DNA of 64,000 nt, from NCBI GenBank assembly GCA_021787435.1, contig JAJYLY010000003.1:124001-188000 (forward strand), written 5' to 3'. This stretch comes from Pseudomonadota bacterium (GTDB taxonomy: Bacteria; Pseudomonadota; Gammaproteobacteria; Burkholderiales; Gallionellaceae). The notes beneath the pieces are model-generated. The model was given only the letters and a program-made list of their open reading frames with translations. It searched no databases and was not told the DNA's origin. Shown here one piece after another: positions 1 to 11,064 of the stretch. The position numbers were made by a program, and so were the translations under genes. The first letter of the stretch is position 1. Each line of letters begins with the position of its first letter.

Positions 1-1020
1 GGGCTGCAAGCCGCGGATCGCCTCGGCGCATTCGGAAACGAGCCTGGGTCCGCGATAGATAAGGCCGCTGTAGAGCTGCACAAGGGATGCGCCTGCGCTG
101 ATTTTCTCGGCCGCATCGGCGCCGCTCAGGATTCCGCCTGCGCCTATGATGGGCAGTGCGCCCTGCAGATGAGCTGCAAGCTTTCCGATCAGTGCGGTGG
201 ATTTGTCGCGCAGAGGCAGGCCGGAAAGACCGCCTGCCTCGTGTCCATGCATCAGATGCTCGACGTCTGCCCTGGACAGTGTGGTGTTGGTTGCGATCAC
301 GCCGTCTATCCTGTGACGCATCAACAGGCTTGCGATTTGCGCGATCTGCCCGTCTTCCATGTCGGGTGCTATCTTGAGCGCGATCGGCACATATCTGCCT
401 TGTTTGTCGGCAAGCATTTCCTGCTCTGCCTTGAGCTGCATCAGCAGGTCGTTGAGGGCTGCCTCATCCTGAAGCTGGCGCAGGTTTTTTGTATTGGGAG
501 ATGAGATGTTGACCGTGACGTAGCTTGCATGAGGATATACCCTACGCAGGCAGGCGAGATAATCGCTGGCGGCATTTTCGATGGGCGTTGCGGCGTTCTT
601 GCCGATGTTGATGCCCAATATCCCGCGATAATTCGCGCGTTTGACATGTTCGATCAGAACATCCACGCCTTCGTTGTTGAAGCCCATGCGGTTGATGATT
701 GCAGAGGCTTCGGGCAGGCGGAACAAGCGCGGCTTGGGATTGCCGGACTGGGGTAGGGGGGTGATGGTGCCGATTTCGATGAATCCGAAATCCAGACTGG
801 CCAATCCGTCTATGCATACACCGTTCTTGTCTAGCCCTGCGGCAAGGCCGACAGGGTTCGGAAAACTCAACCCCATCACGGTGCGTTTATCATCCGGGAT
901 CGCAGGTGAGACAAGGCCGCTTAAGCCCAGCTTGTACAACGCGTTCAGGCCGGAAAGCGTCAGATGGTGCGCAGTCTCCGGGGGGAGCTTGAACAGGGCG
1001 CGGCGTAACAGGGAATACAT
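1..1020 (-). CDS. pyrD: Dihydroorotate dehydrogenase (quinone), class 2, 3' end cut by window
   Basis: Oxidises dihydroorotate to orotate in pyrimidine synthesis, passing electrons to the quinone pool at the inner membrane. The reverse strand from the ATG at 1020 stays open to base 1, giving 340 codons, almost the whole length of a class 2 enzyme (about 340 residues). It opens with the amphipathic quinone-side helix ([11 protein letters not shown]), followed by [12 protein letters not shown], the catalytic-serine stretch VNISSPNT and, near the visible end, the FMN-phosphate loop IIGAGGI. The ATG directly abuts the TGA of the upstream bpt gene, so the two are translationally linked. Only the last few codons are missing. 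Confidence 0.93.
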   Translation of the reverse strand, partial: MYSLLRRALFKLPPETAHHLTLSGLNALYKLGLSGLVSPAIPDDKRTVMGLSFPNPVGLAAGLDKNGVCIDGLASLDFGFIEIGTITPLPQSGNPKPRLFRLPEASAIINRMGFNNEGVDVLIEHVKRANYRGILGINIGKNAATPIENAASDYLACLRRVYPHASYVTVNISSPNTKNLRQLQDEAALNDLLMQLKAEQEMLADKQGRYVPIALKIAPDMEDGQIAQIASLLMRHRIDGVIATNTTLSRADVEHLMHGHEAGGLSGLPLRDKSTALIGKLAAHLQGALPIIGAGGILSGADAAEKISAGASLVQLYSGLIYRGPRLVSECAEAIRGLQP

Positions 1021-1806
1021 TCAGTTTTCCTCGTCGTCTTTGAGTGTTTGCCAGATGCCGTTTTGCAGCCCTTCTGCAGGCTGATAACGGGCCTTGTAGG
1101 ACATTTTGCGGCTGTTTTTTATCCAGTAGCCCAGGTAAACGTAATCGAGACCGAGCTTGCGGCACAGTTCGATTTGCCACATCACGTTGTATACGCCGAA
1201 GTGAGCGCGCGGGGCATCCGGGTCAAAAAAGGTATATACGGATGACAGGCCATCGCTTAGCAGGTCGATCACGCTGACCATGCGCAGTGTCCCGTGCCCG
1301 TCATGAGCCTGATCGAAGGGCTCGTCCTGAGCATGGCCGGGAGGATCCCTGAATTCCACCAGCAGCGTATCGATATGGCTTTGAAGCAAAAAGGTCCGAT
1401 AGGCTTCGCGGTCGTCATTGTCCATGCCGCCATTGCGATGGCGCGCACGCTGGTAGCGCTGATAAAGTTCGTAATACTCGTCCTTATCCTCGAGCGGATG
1501 CAAGGTGGCCCTGAGATCGGCATGCTGTTTCCATGCGCGCAGCTGGGAGCGGTTTGGCTTGAATTGCTTTGCCGCCACCCGCATCTGCACGCATGCATTG
1601 CAGGTATCGCAGCGCGGACGATAGATATAAGTGCTGCTGCGCCTGAAACCGTGCCGCACCAGTTCGGAATAAAGCGGCGTATTGATCAGGAAGGTGGGCG
1701 TGGCAACCTGGGAGCGCGCCTGCAGATCCGGCAAATAGCTGCATGGATAAGGGGCGGTCAGGTAAAAATGCAGCGCGGAAATGCGTATGTCGTTGAATGA
1801 GCTCAT
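1021..1806 (-). CDS. bpt: Aspartate/glutamate leucyltransferase (N-degron pathway)
   Basis: Transfers leucine from Leu-tRNA to proteins with N-terminal Asp or Glu, marking them for ClpS/ClpAP. The 261-residue product has the ATE1-like N-terminal cysteine cluster ([11 protein letters not shown], about residue 60), the YxLYxRYQRARH segment and the family C-terminal part with [20 protein letters not shown]. The frame extends to a TTG at 1812, but the ATG at 1806 (MSSFND) fits the family start. It lies immediately before pyrD and 86 bp after aat, so both bacterial N-degron transferases are encoded side by side. No strong ribosome site is visible. Confidence 0.92.
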   Translation of the reverse strand: MSSFNDIRISALHFYLTAPYPCSYLPDLQARSQVATPTFLINTPLYSELVRHGFRRSSTYIYRPRCDTCNACVQMRVAAKQFKPNRSQLRAWKQHADLRATLHPLEDKDEYYELYQRYQRARHRNGGMDNDDREAYRTFLLQSHIDTLLVEFRDPPGHAQDEPFDQAHDGHGTLRMVSVIDLLSDGLSSVYTFFDPDAPRAHFGVYNVMWQIELCRKLGLDYVYLGYWIKNSRKMSYKARYQPAEGLQNGIWQTLKDDEEN

Positions 1807-1891
1807 ATTCAAAGTCAGGATTCATGCCGCAAGGGCATTCCCACGAAACAACGGAGCTAAAGCTCCTGTTTCTGAGTGAAGGATAATTGTT

Positions 1892-2566
1892 TCAGTATTC
1901 ATGATCGGATTGCCAGTTGACCGGCTCACAGTTTAGCAACTCTTCTAGCCTTGCAATAAATATATCGCGCGGAATCAGCCTTGCGCCTAGTGATGCCAGG
2001 TGAGGCGTGTACATCTGGCAGTCTATCATCAGGTACCCCTGCCTGCACAAGTGCGCTAGTGCGATCTTTGATGCGTTGGCGGCCAGGCTGAACATGGATT
2101 CGCCGTAGAACATGCGGCCTATCGCAACGCCATACAGGCCGCCTGACAGTTTTCCATCCATCCAGATTTCGATCGAGTGCGCATGGCCTAAGCGGTGCAG
2201 TTCGCAATAGGCGGCAATCATCTGCTCGTCTATCCAGGTGCCGGGCTGGCCGTTGCGCGGCGCGGCGCACGCGCGCATCACCTGTTCGAAGGCAGTGTCG
2301 GTGAGCACCTCATGGGGCTTGTTGCGCAGCACTTTGGCGAATGAGGCGGATATTCTGAACTCTTCCGGGAAGAGCACCATGCGCGGATCAGGGCTCCACC
2401 ACAGTATGGGATCGCCTGCGCTATACCACGGAAAGATGCCGTGGCGGTATGCGTCCAGCAAACGGCGAGACGTCAATGCTCCGCCCGCTGCAAGCAGGCC
2501 GTTGGGCTCGCGAAGCGCCTTGGCAACAGGCGGGAAGGGGGAGTTTTCAGTCAGCCAGGGTATCAT
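1892..2566 (-). CDS. aat: Leucyl/phenylalanyl-tRNA--protein transferase
   Basis: Adds Leu or Phe to N-terminal Arg/Lys of substrates for ClpS-dependent degradation. The 224-residue product has the usual family length and hallmarks: FPPV near the start, the [21 protein letters not shown] segment, [15 protein letters not shown], the SLHR-like [10 protein letters not shown] motif, [19 protein letters not shown] and the C-terminal [15 protein letters not shown]. It lies upstream of bpt on the same strand, consistent with one N-degron operon aat-bpt-pyrD. The ATG at 2566 has only a weak ribosome site. Confidence 0.95.
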   Translation of the reverse strand: MIPWLTENSPFPPVAKALREPNGLLAAGGALTSRRLLDAYRHGIFPWYSAGDPILWWSPDPRMVLFPEEFRISASFAKVLRNKPHEVLTDTAFEQVMRACAAPRNGQPGTWIDEQMIAAYCELHRLGHAHSIEIWMDGKLSGGLYGVAIGRMFYGESMFSLAANASKIALAHLCRQGYLMIDCQMYTPHLASLGARLIPRDIFIARLEELLNCEPVNWQSDHEY

Positions 2567-2637
2567 CGTCTGTACAAGATGGGTGCAGATATGTTTATAT
2601 TGCCACGGGATGACATGTAAAACATCGGGGTTGGTGA

Positions 2638-4089
2638 ATGCTGGGAAAAATTTTTGGCAGGAAATGCGATCATCCGATGGCGGATGTCAAATCTGCGCAA
2701 GCATTGCTGAATAATCTGCCAAAAAATGACACGCTCAAGTCGATCATGGAATTGACTGATTGGATCGAATCGGTTGCCAGCCGCGAAGACTTCAGGCTGG
2801 CTGATCAATGGTCGGTGCTGAATCTTCTCGATGAGACGGCGCAGCCTTACGTGAAAAAACTGGTGTGCGAATATTTTACCCTGCCGGATATGCACGCATT
2901 CCAGGGCAACCGCCTGTGCATGGCGCTTGGCAATTTTTCCCGCCAGATGTGCAATGCCTATTGCCTGATGTTTGCACGTTACTGCAAGAATGATGCGGTC
3001 GCAAGATTGCCCGTGCTGGTGGCGCGCGCGGTGCGTCTGATGGGCGAGCAACTGAAATACATGGTAGTGCACTATCAGACACACGACGAAACCGTATGGC
3101 GCAATTTTGCAGCGCTCTACCATCATGCAGAGCAGCAGGGATATTTGGACGATACTGTGAACCTGTACCCTACTGTCACTGGGACGGTCAGAACCGAAGC
3201 GGGCAAGCTGACGGCGTGGTACGCATGCGGGATCACCTCCTTGAGCCCGCGCAGCATGCATCTTGCCGAACTTATCTTCGCCAAAAACAGCGACGCCATT
3301 GCGGTCAGCGGCGATCCAGGCAGTCAGGACTTTTGCAGCTTCGACCTTAGCCTTTCGCGTCCGCCGGTGCGCATCCTTCAGGATGCGAAGACGAGTCCCG
3401 GGTTGCGCTATGTCAGTGTGGTGAGGATGCAGGCAAGGCTTGAAGCACTGATCAGGATACTGGAAAAGAATATCTTGCCCGAAGAGATGCATCTGGGCTG
3501 CGCTTATACCGCAGAATGGGTGATGGAGGCGGCGCAGTATGTTGTGAGTCATGTGGCTACACCTCCGCAGCGTCTGGCCAAGAGACGCGAGTTGAAGGCC
3601 AAGCTGTCGGTTGTCTTTGGCTGCGAAAACCTGCTTGCCTGTGCTGCCGGCAGGGAAATGGAAGTCATGCAGATGACGCTTGAAAATGCCAGCCCCGGCG
3701 GTTTTTATGCAGAACTCTCGGGGAAAGGTGCGGACAGCGTGCGTATAGGCCATGTTTTTGGCGTAAAAAATGCGGGTGGTCTGGGCGTCTCGATTGTCAG
3801 GCGCCTGTCGCGCGATGCTGAAGGCAAGTTGCATGCGGGTGCGGAAATATTGACCAATCGCGCAATCCTGGTCACGCTGCAATCTGGGGAAGGCGGAACA
3901 CAGCTCTGGCTGCATGCGGAAAACGGACTGGCGACAATGCTGATGCAGGCAGATGTTTTTTCCATGCAGCGCAGCCTGAAGGTTCTTTTCGATGGACGGA
4001 AATATTTGCTGATGCCGGTCAGGTTGCTGGAGTCGGGTCTGGATTACGATTTGGCGAGTTTCCGTGTCATCGAACAGGAAGAAGAATAG
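2638..4089 (+). CDS. Uncharacterised 483-residue protein with a possible PilZ-like C-terminal part
   Basis: I do not recognise a named family. The product is soluble, with no signal peptide or membrane segment. The first 300 residues look mostly helical (many Leu/Ala/Met, repeated MARY/CMAL-type helices). From about residue 340 the sequence becomes beta-rich: the stretch [14 protein letters not shown] at about 346 and the later IVRRLSR recall the S/T-x-GG and arginine elements of PilZ domains, but the order is not canonical, so c-di-GMP binding is only a guess. The gene stands alone, divergent from aat and convergent with the esterase gene 3 bp beyond its stop. Codon use matches the neighbours, so it looks native. 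Confidence 0.7.
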   Translation: MLGKIFGRKCDHPMADVKSAQALLNNLPKNDTLKSIMELTDWIESVASREDFRLADQWSVLNLLDETAQPYVKKLVCEYFTLPDMHAFQGNRLCMALGNFSRQMCNAYCLMFARYCKNDAVARLPVLVARAVRLMGEQLKYMVVHYQTHDETVWRNFAALYHHAEQQGYLDDTVNLYPTVTGTVRTEAGKLTAWYACGITSLSPRSMHLAELIFAKNSDAIAVSGDPGSQDFCSFDLSLSRPPVRILQDAKTSPGLRYVSVVRMQARLEALIRILEKNILPEEMHLGCAYTAEWVMEAAQYVVSHVATPPQRLAKRRELKAKLSVVFGCENLLACAAGREMEVMQMTLENASPGGFYAELSGKGADSVRIGHVFGVKNAGGLGVSIVRRLSRDAEGKLHAGAEILTNRAILVTLQSGEGGTQLWLHAENGLATMLMQADVFSMQRSLKVLFDGRKYLLMPVRLLESGLDYDLASFRVIEQEEE

Positions 4090-4092
4090 AAA

Positions 4093-4758
4093 TCAGCGCC
4101 GTATTCTTTTTGCTAGCCATGCTTCGATGTCGCGCACTTCCTGTTCAACAACCGAGTGCTGCATCGGATATTCATGCCATTCCACGGCATAGTCCGGCGA
4201 CTTCAAATGCTCACCTGAAGCCAGACCTAGCGCATAAGGCACGATGGGGTCGTATTTGCCGTGCGCCATGAAGATTGGAGTCTGCCGCGAAGCAGCCGTG
4301 GCCTCCGCTGCTGTCTTCTGAGACAGCGGCAGATATGCTGAGAGCGCCAGCACACCAGCCAGCGGTGTGTAAAGGCGTAAGGCCGTGTGCAACGCAATCG
4401 CACCGCCCTGGGAAAATCCGGCGAGAAAGATGTGCTGATGTGCAATGCCGCGCTCGACTTCCTGTTCGATCAGTGCTTCGACATCGGCTTCTGATGCGCG
4501 TATGCCGGCTTCGTCCTGCTGAGAGTCAATATTATTGTTTGCGATGTCATACCAGGCACGCATCACGAAGCCGCCGTTGAGGGTGACGGGACGGCGTGGC
4601 GCATGGGGAAAAATATAGCGCACAGCCAAGGGCAGCTGTATGTCTTCAACGAGAGGAACGAAGTCCTGTCCGTCCGCACCCAAGCCGTGCAGCCAGATGA
4701 TGCTGTATTGCGGATGGTTTCCCGTTTCGAGACTGATGTGTTCGAGCGTTTCGGCCAT
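4093..4758 (-). CDS. Carboxylesterase/phospholipase-family alpha/beta hydrolase
   Basis: A 221-residue cytoplasmic serine hydrolase of the esterase/acyl-protein-thioesterase family; the physiological substrate is unknown. It shows WLHGLGADGQDF near the start (oxyanion region), the nucleophile elbow GFSQGGAIA at about residue 115, an Asp in HGKYDPIVP and the catalytic His in YPMQHSV near the end. Length is normal for the family. It follows darP on the same strand with 8 bp between them, so co-transcription is likely, but the functions are not obviously connected. Confidence 0.9.
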   Translation of the reverse strand: MAETLEHISLETGNHPQYSIIWLHGLGADGQDFVPLVEDIQLPLAVRYIFPHAPRRPVTLNGGFVMRAWYDIANNNIDSQQDEAGIRASEADVEALIEQEVERGIAHQHIFLAGFSQGGAIALHTALRLYTPLAGVLALSAYLPLSQKTAAEATAASRQTPIFMAHGKYDPIVPYALGLASGEHLKSPDYAVEWHEYPMQHSVVEQEVRDIEAWLAKRIRR

Positions 4759-4766
4759 GGCGTCTG

Positions 4767-5429
4767 TCAGAGCGGCTCGGGGATGATTTCACGCAACACC
4801 TGAAACAACTCGCGGAAATGCTTGGTTGGCTTTTGGGCTTCGCGTTCCTTTTGCGTATTGCGTATCAATGTGCGCAGCTTTTGCGCATCGGCTTCAGGAT
4901 GCCTGGCAAGCAGTTCGGTGAGCGCGTCATCACTTTCCAGCAATCGTTCGCGCCAGCGTTCAAGCTGATGCATGTAGCCGATATGCTGCTGCGATATGCC
5001 CTTCCACGCGTTCAGCTTGGCGATGATGGGCGCGGTTTCCACGTCGCGCATCAGCTTGCCGATGTATTGCATCTGGCGGCGCTGCGCGCCGAACTTGTTG
5101 ATGCGGTGCATTTCGCGTATCGCATCGCGCAGGTTCTCCGGGATGTCGAGCTGGGCCAGCTGATCCTTGCCAAGGCCCACCAGCTCCGCACCCAGATCCT
5201 GCAGTTCGTGCATCTGTTTTTTGATTTTGGTCTTGCTGGGCGGGAGTTCTTCCTCTTCTTCAGCGGCAAGGCTGCGCAATCCCCGGCCTTGCGGCTTTAC
5301 CGGCGCAACTTTTTGATCTTCGTCCTGATCATTTTCTTCAATCTCTTCCTCGTCGATCAGGTCTTTCTGGTCGTCGTGACGGAATTGATCCTGTTCGTTT
5401 GGTTCTTCCAAGTCGTCGTGAGGGTTCAT
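4767..5429 (-). CDS. darP: DarP/YjgA-type 50S ribosome assembly factor (DUF615)
   Basis: A 220-residue protein of the DUF615 family that in E. coli associates with pre-50S particles. The first 60 residues are strongly acidic (runs of Glu and Asp), then come the basic PPSKTKIKKQMHELQ stretch and the helical core with RREMQYIGKLMR-like QRRQMQYIGKLMRDV. The open frame reaches a TTG at 5438, but the ATG at 5429 (MNPHDD) fits the family better. It is divergent from pmbA with only about 65 bp between starts, the usual proteobacterial arrangement, so the two share a promoter region. Confidence 0.9.
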   Translation of the reverse strand: MNPHDDLEEPNEQDQFRHDDQKDLIDEEEIEENDQDEDQKVAPVKPQGRGLRSLAAEEEEELPPSKTKIKKQMHELQDLGAELVGLGKDQLAQLDIPENLRDAIREMHRINKFGAQRRQMQYIGKLMRDVETAPIIAKLNAWKGISQQHIGYMHQLERWRERLLESDDALTELLARHPEADAQKLRTLIRNTQKEREAQKPTKHFRELFQVLREIIPEPL

Positions 5430-5494
5430 AGTGTTCAATGTGTCTGTCAGATGCTGCTATGATAACGCCTTTCATCAATCTACCGCTTGAAGTC

Positions 5495-6871
5495 ATGAAC
5501 AAATCGACACCGGAAGCGCCCCAGACCCAGAAACGTTTCTCCAATTCGTCCGACAGTCTGCGCAATATCGCGCAGGATATGCTGGACTATGCAAAGCGAC
5601 AAGGTGCGAGCGCCGCATCCGCCGAGGTTTCCGAGGGTTTTGGCCAGGCTGTCACGGTGCGCCAGGGCGAGGTGGAAACCATAGAATACAACCGCGACAA
5701 GGGGCTGGGCATCACGGTTTACCTTGGACAGAAACGCGGCAATGCCAGCACCTCTGATTTTTCCCCGCAGGCGATACGCGACACGGTGGATGCCGCCTTA
5801 TCGATTGCGCGCTACACCGCACTCGACGATTGCTCCGGCCTGCCTGACGAGGATGCACTTGCGCGCGAGTTTCCCGATCTTGATCTGTATCACCCTTGGG
5901 ATTTGCCGGTGGAGAAGGCGATCTTATTGGCGCAGGAATGCGAGCGGACAGCGTTGGATGCGGATGCGCGCATACAGAATTCTGAGGGGGCGACGGTGAA
6001 CGTGCATGAAGCGCAATTCGTGTTTGCTAACAGCCTGGGTTTTGTCGGCGGTTATCCCACTTCCCGCCACAGCATCAGCTGCTCGGTGATCGCCGAACAG
6101 GACGATGCGATGGAGCGCGATTACTGGTACAGCGTTGCGCGCTCGCCAACCGATCTGCAAAGTGCTGTTGATGTGGGGCGGATTGCTGCGGAGCGCACGG
6201 TGCGCCGTCTGGGCGCAAAGCAAATAGAGACGATGCAGGTGCCGGTGCTTTTCGATTCTTCGGTGGCGAGCAGCCTTTTGGGGCACTTCGTGAACGCGGC
6301 AAGCGGAGGCAGTCTGTACCGAAAATCATCCTTTCTGCTGGACGGGCTGGATCAGCCGGTTTTTTCTTCCCATGTCAATATCACTGATGTGCCGGATATT
6401 CCAAGGGGGCTTGCTTCTGGCTGTTTCGATGAAGAGGGCGTGAAAACCCAGCGCCGCAACATCGTGGAGAATGGGGTGCTGCGTGGCTATTTCCTGGGTA
6501 GCTATTCTGCGCGCAAGCTGGGGCTTAAAACCACAGGCAATGCTGGGGGAAACCACAACCTGATCCTGCAGCCCTCGGGCTCTGGCGGTCTCGATCGGGC
6601 AGGCTTGTTAAAGACCATGAACCGGGGACTGCTGGTCACCGAGCTTCTGGGGCAGGGGGTCAACACCATCACCGGGGATTATTCGCGCGGTGTGGCGGGC
6701 TTTTGGGTCGAGCATGGAGAGATTCAATATCCCGTGCATGAAGTGACCATCGCGGGCAATCTGAAGGATATGTACCGCAATATCGTGGCTGCGGGCACTG
6801 ACGTGCTGGTGCAAGGCTCGCGCCAGTGTGGCTCCATTCTGCTTGAGGGCATGACGGTGGCGGGAAACTGA
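5495..6871 (+). CDS. pmbA: Metalloprotease PmbA/TldE
   Basis: TldE-type subunit of the TldD/TldE peptidase, known for microcin B17 and CcdA processing. The 458-residue product begins with the family helix (DMLDYAKRQGASAASAEVSEGFG), continues with VETIEYNRDKGLGITVYLG and ends with the conserved C-terminal barrel (GNLKDMY, ILLEGMTVAG). As usual for TldE, it lacks the HExxxH zinc motif of TldD. I chose the ATG at 5495 because the ORF upstream of it (from 5438) does not resemble the family. It is divergent from darP. Confidence 0.93.
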   Translation: MNKSTPEAPQTQKRFSNSSDSLRNIAQDMLDYAKRQGASAASAEVSEGFGQAVTVRQGEVETIEYNRDKGLGITVYLGQKRGNASTSDFSPQAIRDTVDAALSIARYTALDDCSGLPDEDALAREFPDLDLYHPWDLPVEKAILLAQECERTALDADARIQNSEGATVNVHEAQFVFANSLGFVGGYPTSRHSISCSVIAEQDDAMERDYWYSVARSPTDLQSAVDVGRIAAERTVRRLGAKQIETMQVPVLFDSSVASSLLGHFVNAASGGSLYRKSSFLLDGLDQPVFSSHVNITDVPDIPRGLASGCFDEEGVKTQRRNIVENGVLRGYFLGSYSARKLGLKTTGNAGGNHNLILQPSGSGGLDRAGLLKTMNRGLLVTELLGQGVNTITGDYSRGVAGFWVEHGEIQYPVHEVTIAGNLKDMYRNIVAAGTDVLVQGSRQCGSILLEGMTVAGN

Positions 6872-6975
6872 AAGATCGCATCCTAAACCACAGTTCCACT
6901 GTAAAGTGATAGAATTTTATTGTTAGTGCCGTAAAACCTCGTTATTCATAACATGGCGTTGCCGCGAGACATGTG

Positions 6976-7830
6976 ATGACAGCACCCAAGGTTCAAAGAA
7001 TACTCGTCATAGGCGCCGGGCGTGGCGGCACCGCGATGCTTGAGCTGTTCAATGAAGATCCCCTGATAAATGTCGTCGGCATCGTCGATGTCGACCCCCT
7101 CGCTCCCGCACTGGCCATCGCGAAGAAACTTAACATCCTCAACTTTACCGATCTTGCCGAGGCGGTTGAGGCAAGCCGCCCTTGTCTAGCTTTTAACCTC
7201 ACGGGTGATGACGGCATCACTGACTATGTCGAAGCGCAGCTTGGCAGCGGAAATATCATAGGCGGCTTTCAGGCGCGCTTCATCTGGAATCTGTTGACGC
7301 GCTTAAAGCGCACAAATGAACAAATCACCGAACTGGCGCACCACGACTCCCTGACCGGACTTCCCAACCGTATCCTGTTCTATGACCGCCTGAACCAGTC
7401 GATAGCAAGGGCGAGGCGTGAAGAGGAATCGATTGCCGTTCTTTATCTTGATCTAGACGGCTTCAAGCTTGTCAACGACACGTTTGGACATGATGTCGGC
7501 GATGCGCTGCTGTGCGAGGCATCCAGGCGGATACGCGACTGCGTGCGTGTTTCGGACACCGTGGCTCGCATGGGCGGAGATGAATTTACCGTGATACTCT
7601 GTAATGTGAGAACAGCGAACAGCAAGGATCGTGTGGCAAAAAAGATTATCGACGCCATATCACATCCCTTCATGCTCAATGGAAAAGATTGTTCGGTGAG
7701 CGTCAGCATAGGTATCGCCCTCTATCCGGACAATGGAGAAACGGCAGAACAGCTGGTTAAGATTGCCGATGCCGCGATGTATCTTGCCAAGCACAGCGGA
7801 AGAAACTGCTACCGATTCGTCGACAACTGA
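6976..7830 (+). CDS. Diguanylate cyclase with an N-terminal Rossmann-type domain
   Basis: Predicted to make cyclic di-GMP from two GTP. Residues 1-110 form a nucleotide-binding fold beginning RILVIGAGRGGTAMLE, like dehydrogenase or CoA-binding domains, and probably act as the sensor. A short linker (TNEQITELAHHDSLTGLPNR) leads into a complete GGDEF domain, with GGDEF at residues 200-204 and an RVSD product-inhibition (I) site exactly five residues upstream. No membrane segment is present. The frame also offers GTG at 6973; the ATG at 6976 is equally good. It is followed by the remains of another GGDEF gene. The ligand of the Rossmann domain is unknown. Confidence 0.88.
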   Translation: MTAPKVQRILVIGAGRGGTAMLELFNEDPLINVVGIVDVDPLAPALAIAKKLNILNFTDLAEAVEASRPCLAFNLTGDDGITDYVEAQLGSGNIIGGFQARFIWNLLTRLKRTNEQITELAHHDSLTGLPNRILFYDRLNQSIARARREEESIAVLYLDLDGFKLVNDTFGHDVGDALLCEASRRIRDCVRVSDTVARMGGDEFTVILCNVRTANSKDRVAKKIIDAISHPFMLNGKDCSVSVSIGIALYPDNGETAEQLVKIADAAMYLAKHSGRNCYRFVDN

Positions 7831-7837
7831 ATGGCGG

Positions 7838-8095
7838 CAGATTCAGCCCGTGTATGGCGCAGAGCGGGTCGATATCGGCTGTTCCATAGGTATTGCGATC
7901 ATCACCGAATAGGCTGGGTCGGCGGCTGAAATGCTGTACCGTGCCGATATTGCCTGTCATCTTGCAAAACGGGGCGGGCGCAACAAGGTGCATGTTTTCA
8001 GCAAAATGGATGAGGCGGATGCCACGGCCATGTCTGTGGACAGGGGCTTTTCAAGACGCATCAAGGAGATAGTGTCTCACTTCAATATCTGGGAA
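7838..8095 (+). pseudogene. Remnant of a second GGDEF (probably GGDEF-EAL) gene
   Basis: This 358-bp gap holds the C-terminal half of a GGDEF domain without its start. The frame reads ERVDIGCSIGIAI, then a TAG at 7910-7912, then [16 protein letters not shown] and [10 protein letters not shown], which are the SIGIA, ADxAxxxAK and GRN-V elements that follow the active site in such domains. The next 40 codons resemble the linker to an EAL domain ([11 protein letters not shown]), after which similarity ends. The GGDEF motif itself is missing. The frame is open from the TAG through to glyA, so a naive call would fuse the remnant to GlyA. Confidence 0.7.
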
Positions 8096-8188
8096 ATTGC
8101 AGGCAGGGCTTACATTGTGCGATCAGCGGCAAGCTACGCACGGCTGGTGCATGGTAGAATTCGTTTTATTTCTATTCTAGGGACCGCC

Positions 8189-9433
<1,245 letters not shown>

Positions 9434-9440
9434 AGCGGGA

Positions 9441-9510
9441 ATGAGGAGTGAGGATCGAGGATATGGGGAAAATCTTGGCATTTCAATCCTCAATCCTCTA
9501 TCCTTAATTC
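9441..9510 (+). repeat. Imperfect word hairpin between glyA and nrdR
   Basis: A purine-rich left arm (9441-9464, repeating GAGGAGTGAGGATCGAGGAT) faces a pyrimidine-rich right arm (9485-9506, CAATCCTCAATCCTCTATCC). About 16 of 19 positions pair. Both arms are built from near-repeats of one short word (GAGGAT/ATCCTC). The right arm ends a few bases before the nrdR ATG, which has no purine-rich ribosome site of its own. Confidence 0.7.
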
Positions 9511-9511
9511 T

Positions 9512-9976
9512 ATGAAATGTCCTTTCTGTAAAGGCCCTGATACCCAAGTGGTGGATACCCGCGAAAGCGAGGAGGGCGACAGCATACGCCGTCGCCGCCG
9601 CTGCATGTCCTGCGACAAACGCTTCACTACTTACGAGACAGTGGAGCTTAAGATGCCGCAGGTGGTGAAGCAGAACGGAACCCGAAGCGAATTCGATGCC
9701 GGGAAGCTGCGCACCAGTTTCAAGCGCGCCTTGCACAAGCGGCCTGTCTCGACCGAAGCGGTTGAAGCCGCGATAGACCGTGTCACCCAGCAGCTCTACC
9801 AGCTTGGCGAGCGCGAGGTGGACTCGAGGCAGGTGGGCGAGATGGTGATGCACGAACTCCTGAAACTGGACAAGATCGCCTATATCCGCTTTGCGTCCGT
9901 TTACAAGAGTTTCCAGGATGTGGGCGACTTCACCGAGGCCATCAAGGCGGTGCGCAAGACGCCGGATGCAGGCTGA
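9512..9976 (+). CDS. nrdR: Transcriptional repressor NrdR
   Basis: ATP/dATP-sensing repressor of ribonucleotide reductase genes. The 154-residue product has the N-terminal zinc ribbon (CPFCKG at residue 3 and [12 protein letters not shown] at about 31) and the ATP-cone domain with [16 protein letters not shown] and the closing [11 protein letters not shown]. Length is standard. The stop overlaps the ribD start by one base. Its probable target is visible in the same window: two NrdR-box-like sites overlap the nrdA promoter near 53293-53339. Confidence 0.96.
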   Translation: MKCPFCKGPDTQVVDTRESEEGDSIRRRRRCMSCDKRFTTYETVELKMPQVVKQNGTRSEFDAGKLRTSFKRALHKRPVSTEAVEAAIDRVTQQLYQLGEREVDSRQVGEMVMHELLKLDKIAYIRFASVYKSFQDVGDFTEAIKAVRKTPDAG

Positions 9977-11064
9977 TGTACAGCGCGGAAGAATATCGTT
10001 GGATGGGCGAAGCGCTCAGGCTTGCAGAAAAAGGGCTCTGTACCACCACGCCCAATCCGCGTGTGGGCTGCGTACTGGTCAAGGATGGAAAGTTGGTGGG
10101 CCATGGCTGGCACAAAAAGGCGGGGGAGCCGCATGCTGAGGTGTTTGCGCTGCGGGAAGCCGGAAGCGCTGCGCAAGGTGCGACAGCCTATGTCACACTC
10201 GAGCCTTGCAGTCATTTTGGCAGAACGCCTCCCTGTGCGGATGCGCTGATAAAGGCAGGGGTGGCAAGGGTGGTGGTGGCCATGCAGGACCCGAACCCTG
10301 AAGTGGCGGGCGCCGGGACAGCGCGGTTGCGCGAGGCTGGAATAAAAGTCGATTGCGGATTATTGGAGGCTGCGGCCAAGGAGCTCAACGCGGGATTCGT
10401 TTCCCGCATGACGCGCGGATTGCCCAGGGTTTCAAGCAAGATAGGCATGAGCCTGGACGGGAAAACGGCGCTCTCTAACGGCATGAGCCAGTGGATCACC
10501 GGAGCTGATGCGAGGCTGGACGTGCAGCGAATCCGGGCGCGTTCATGCGCCGTGATGACCGGCATAGGCACCATCATTCTGGATGATGCTCAGCTCAATG
10601 TGCGCGACATCGAATGCGAGCGCCAGCCTTTGCGCGTGGTGGTGGACAGCAATTTACGCATGCCGCTATCCGCGCGCATCCTGAAAGGCAACGTGCTGAT
10701 CTACAGCGCCATCCGTGACGAGCAGAGGATGGCGCGTCTTGAAGAAAAGGGTGCGACCGTGGTGGTCTTGCCCGATGGAAACGGGCGGGTGGATTTGCAA
10801 GCCGTGCTGCGCGACATGGCCAGACGCGGGTGCAACGAGGTGATGGTGGAAGCTGGCGCTGCGCTTAACGGTGCGTTGCTCAGTGAAAGATTGATCGATG
10901 AGCTATTGCTTTATGTCGCACCTTGCCTGCTTGGCGACATGGCGCGCGGCATCGCGGATCTTGGCGAACTCACAGGCCTTGATCAGCGCGTCAATTTAAC
11001 ATGGCGGGATGTGCGCCAGGTGGGCAATGATTTGCGTATTAAGGCGGAGATAAAACATGTTTAG
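9976..11064 (+). CDS. ribD: Bifunctional riboflavin biosynthesis protein RibD (deaminase/reductase)
   Basis: Deaminates and reduces the GTP-derived pyrimidine intermediate of riboflavin synthesis. The N-terminal deaminase domain has the zinc motifs HAEVFALREAG (about residue 55) and PCSHFGRTPPC (about 77). The C-terminal reductase domain starts near residue 150 with KIGMSLDGKTAL and contains the conserved VMVEAGAALNG substrate region. At 362 residues it is the usual two-domain length. It overlaps nrdR by 1 bp and ribE by 8 bp, in a tightly packed operon. Confidence 0.96.
   Translation: MYSAEEYRWMGEALRLAEKGLCTTTPNPRVGCVLVKDGKLVGHGWHKKAGEPHAEVFALREAGSAAQGATAYVTLEPCSHFGRTPPCADALIKAGVARVVVAMQDPNPEVAGAGTARLREAGIKVDCGLLEAAAKELNAGFVSRMTRGLPRVSSKIGMSLDGKTALSNGMSQWITGADARLDVQRIRARSCAVMTGIGTIILDDAQLNVRDIECERQPLRVVVDSNLRMPLSARILKGNVLIYSAIRDEQRMARLEEKGATVVVLPDGNGRVDLQAVLRDMARRGCNEVMVEAGAALNGALLSERLIDELLLYVAPCLLGDMARGIADLGELTGLDQRVNLTWRDVRQVGNDLRIKAEIKHV

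Noticed and set aside
2563..3915. Minus-strand open frame of 450 codons opposite the uncharacterised protein
   Set aside because: Its composition (many His, Gln, Arg) is that of an antisense frame of a GC-rich gene; it has no family features and fully overlaps a better plus-strand gene.
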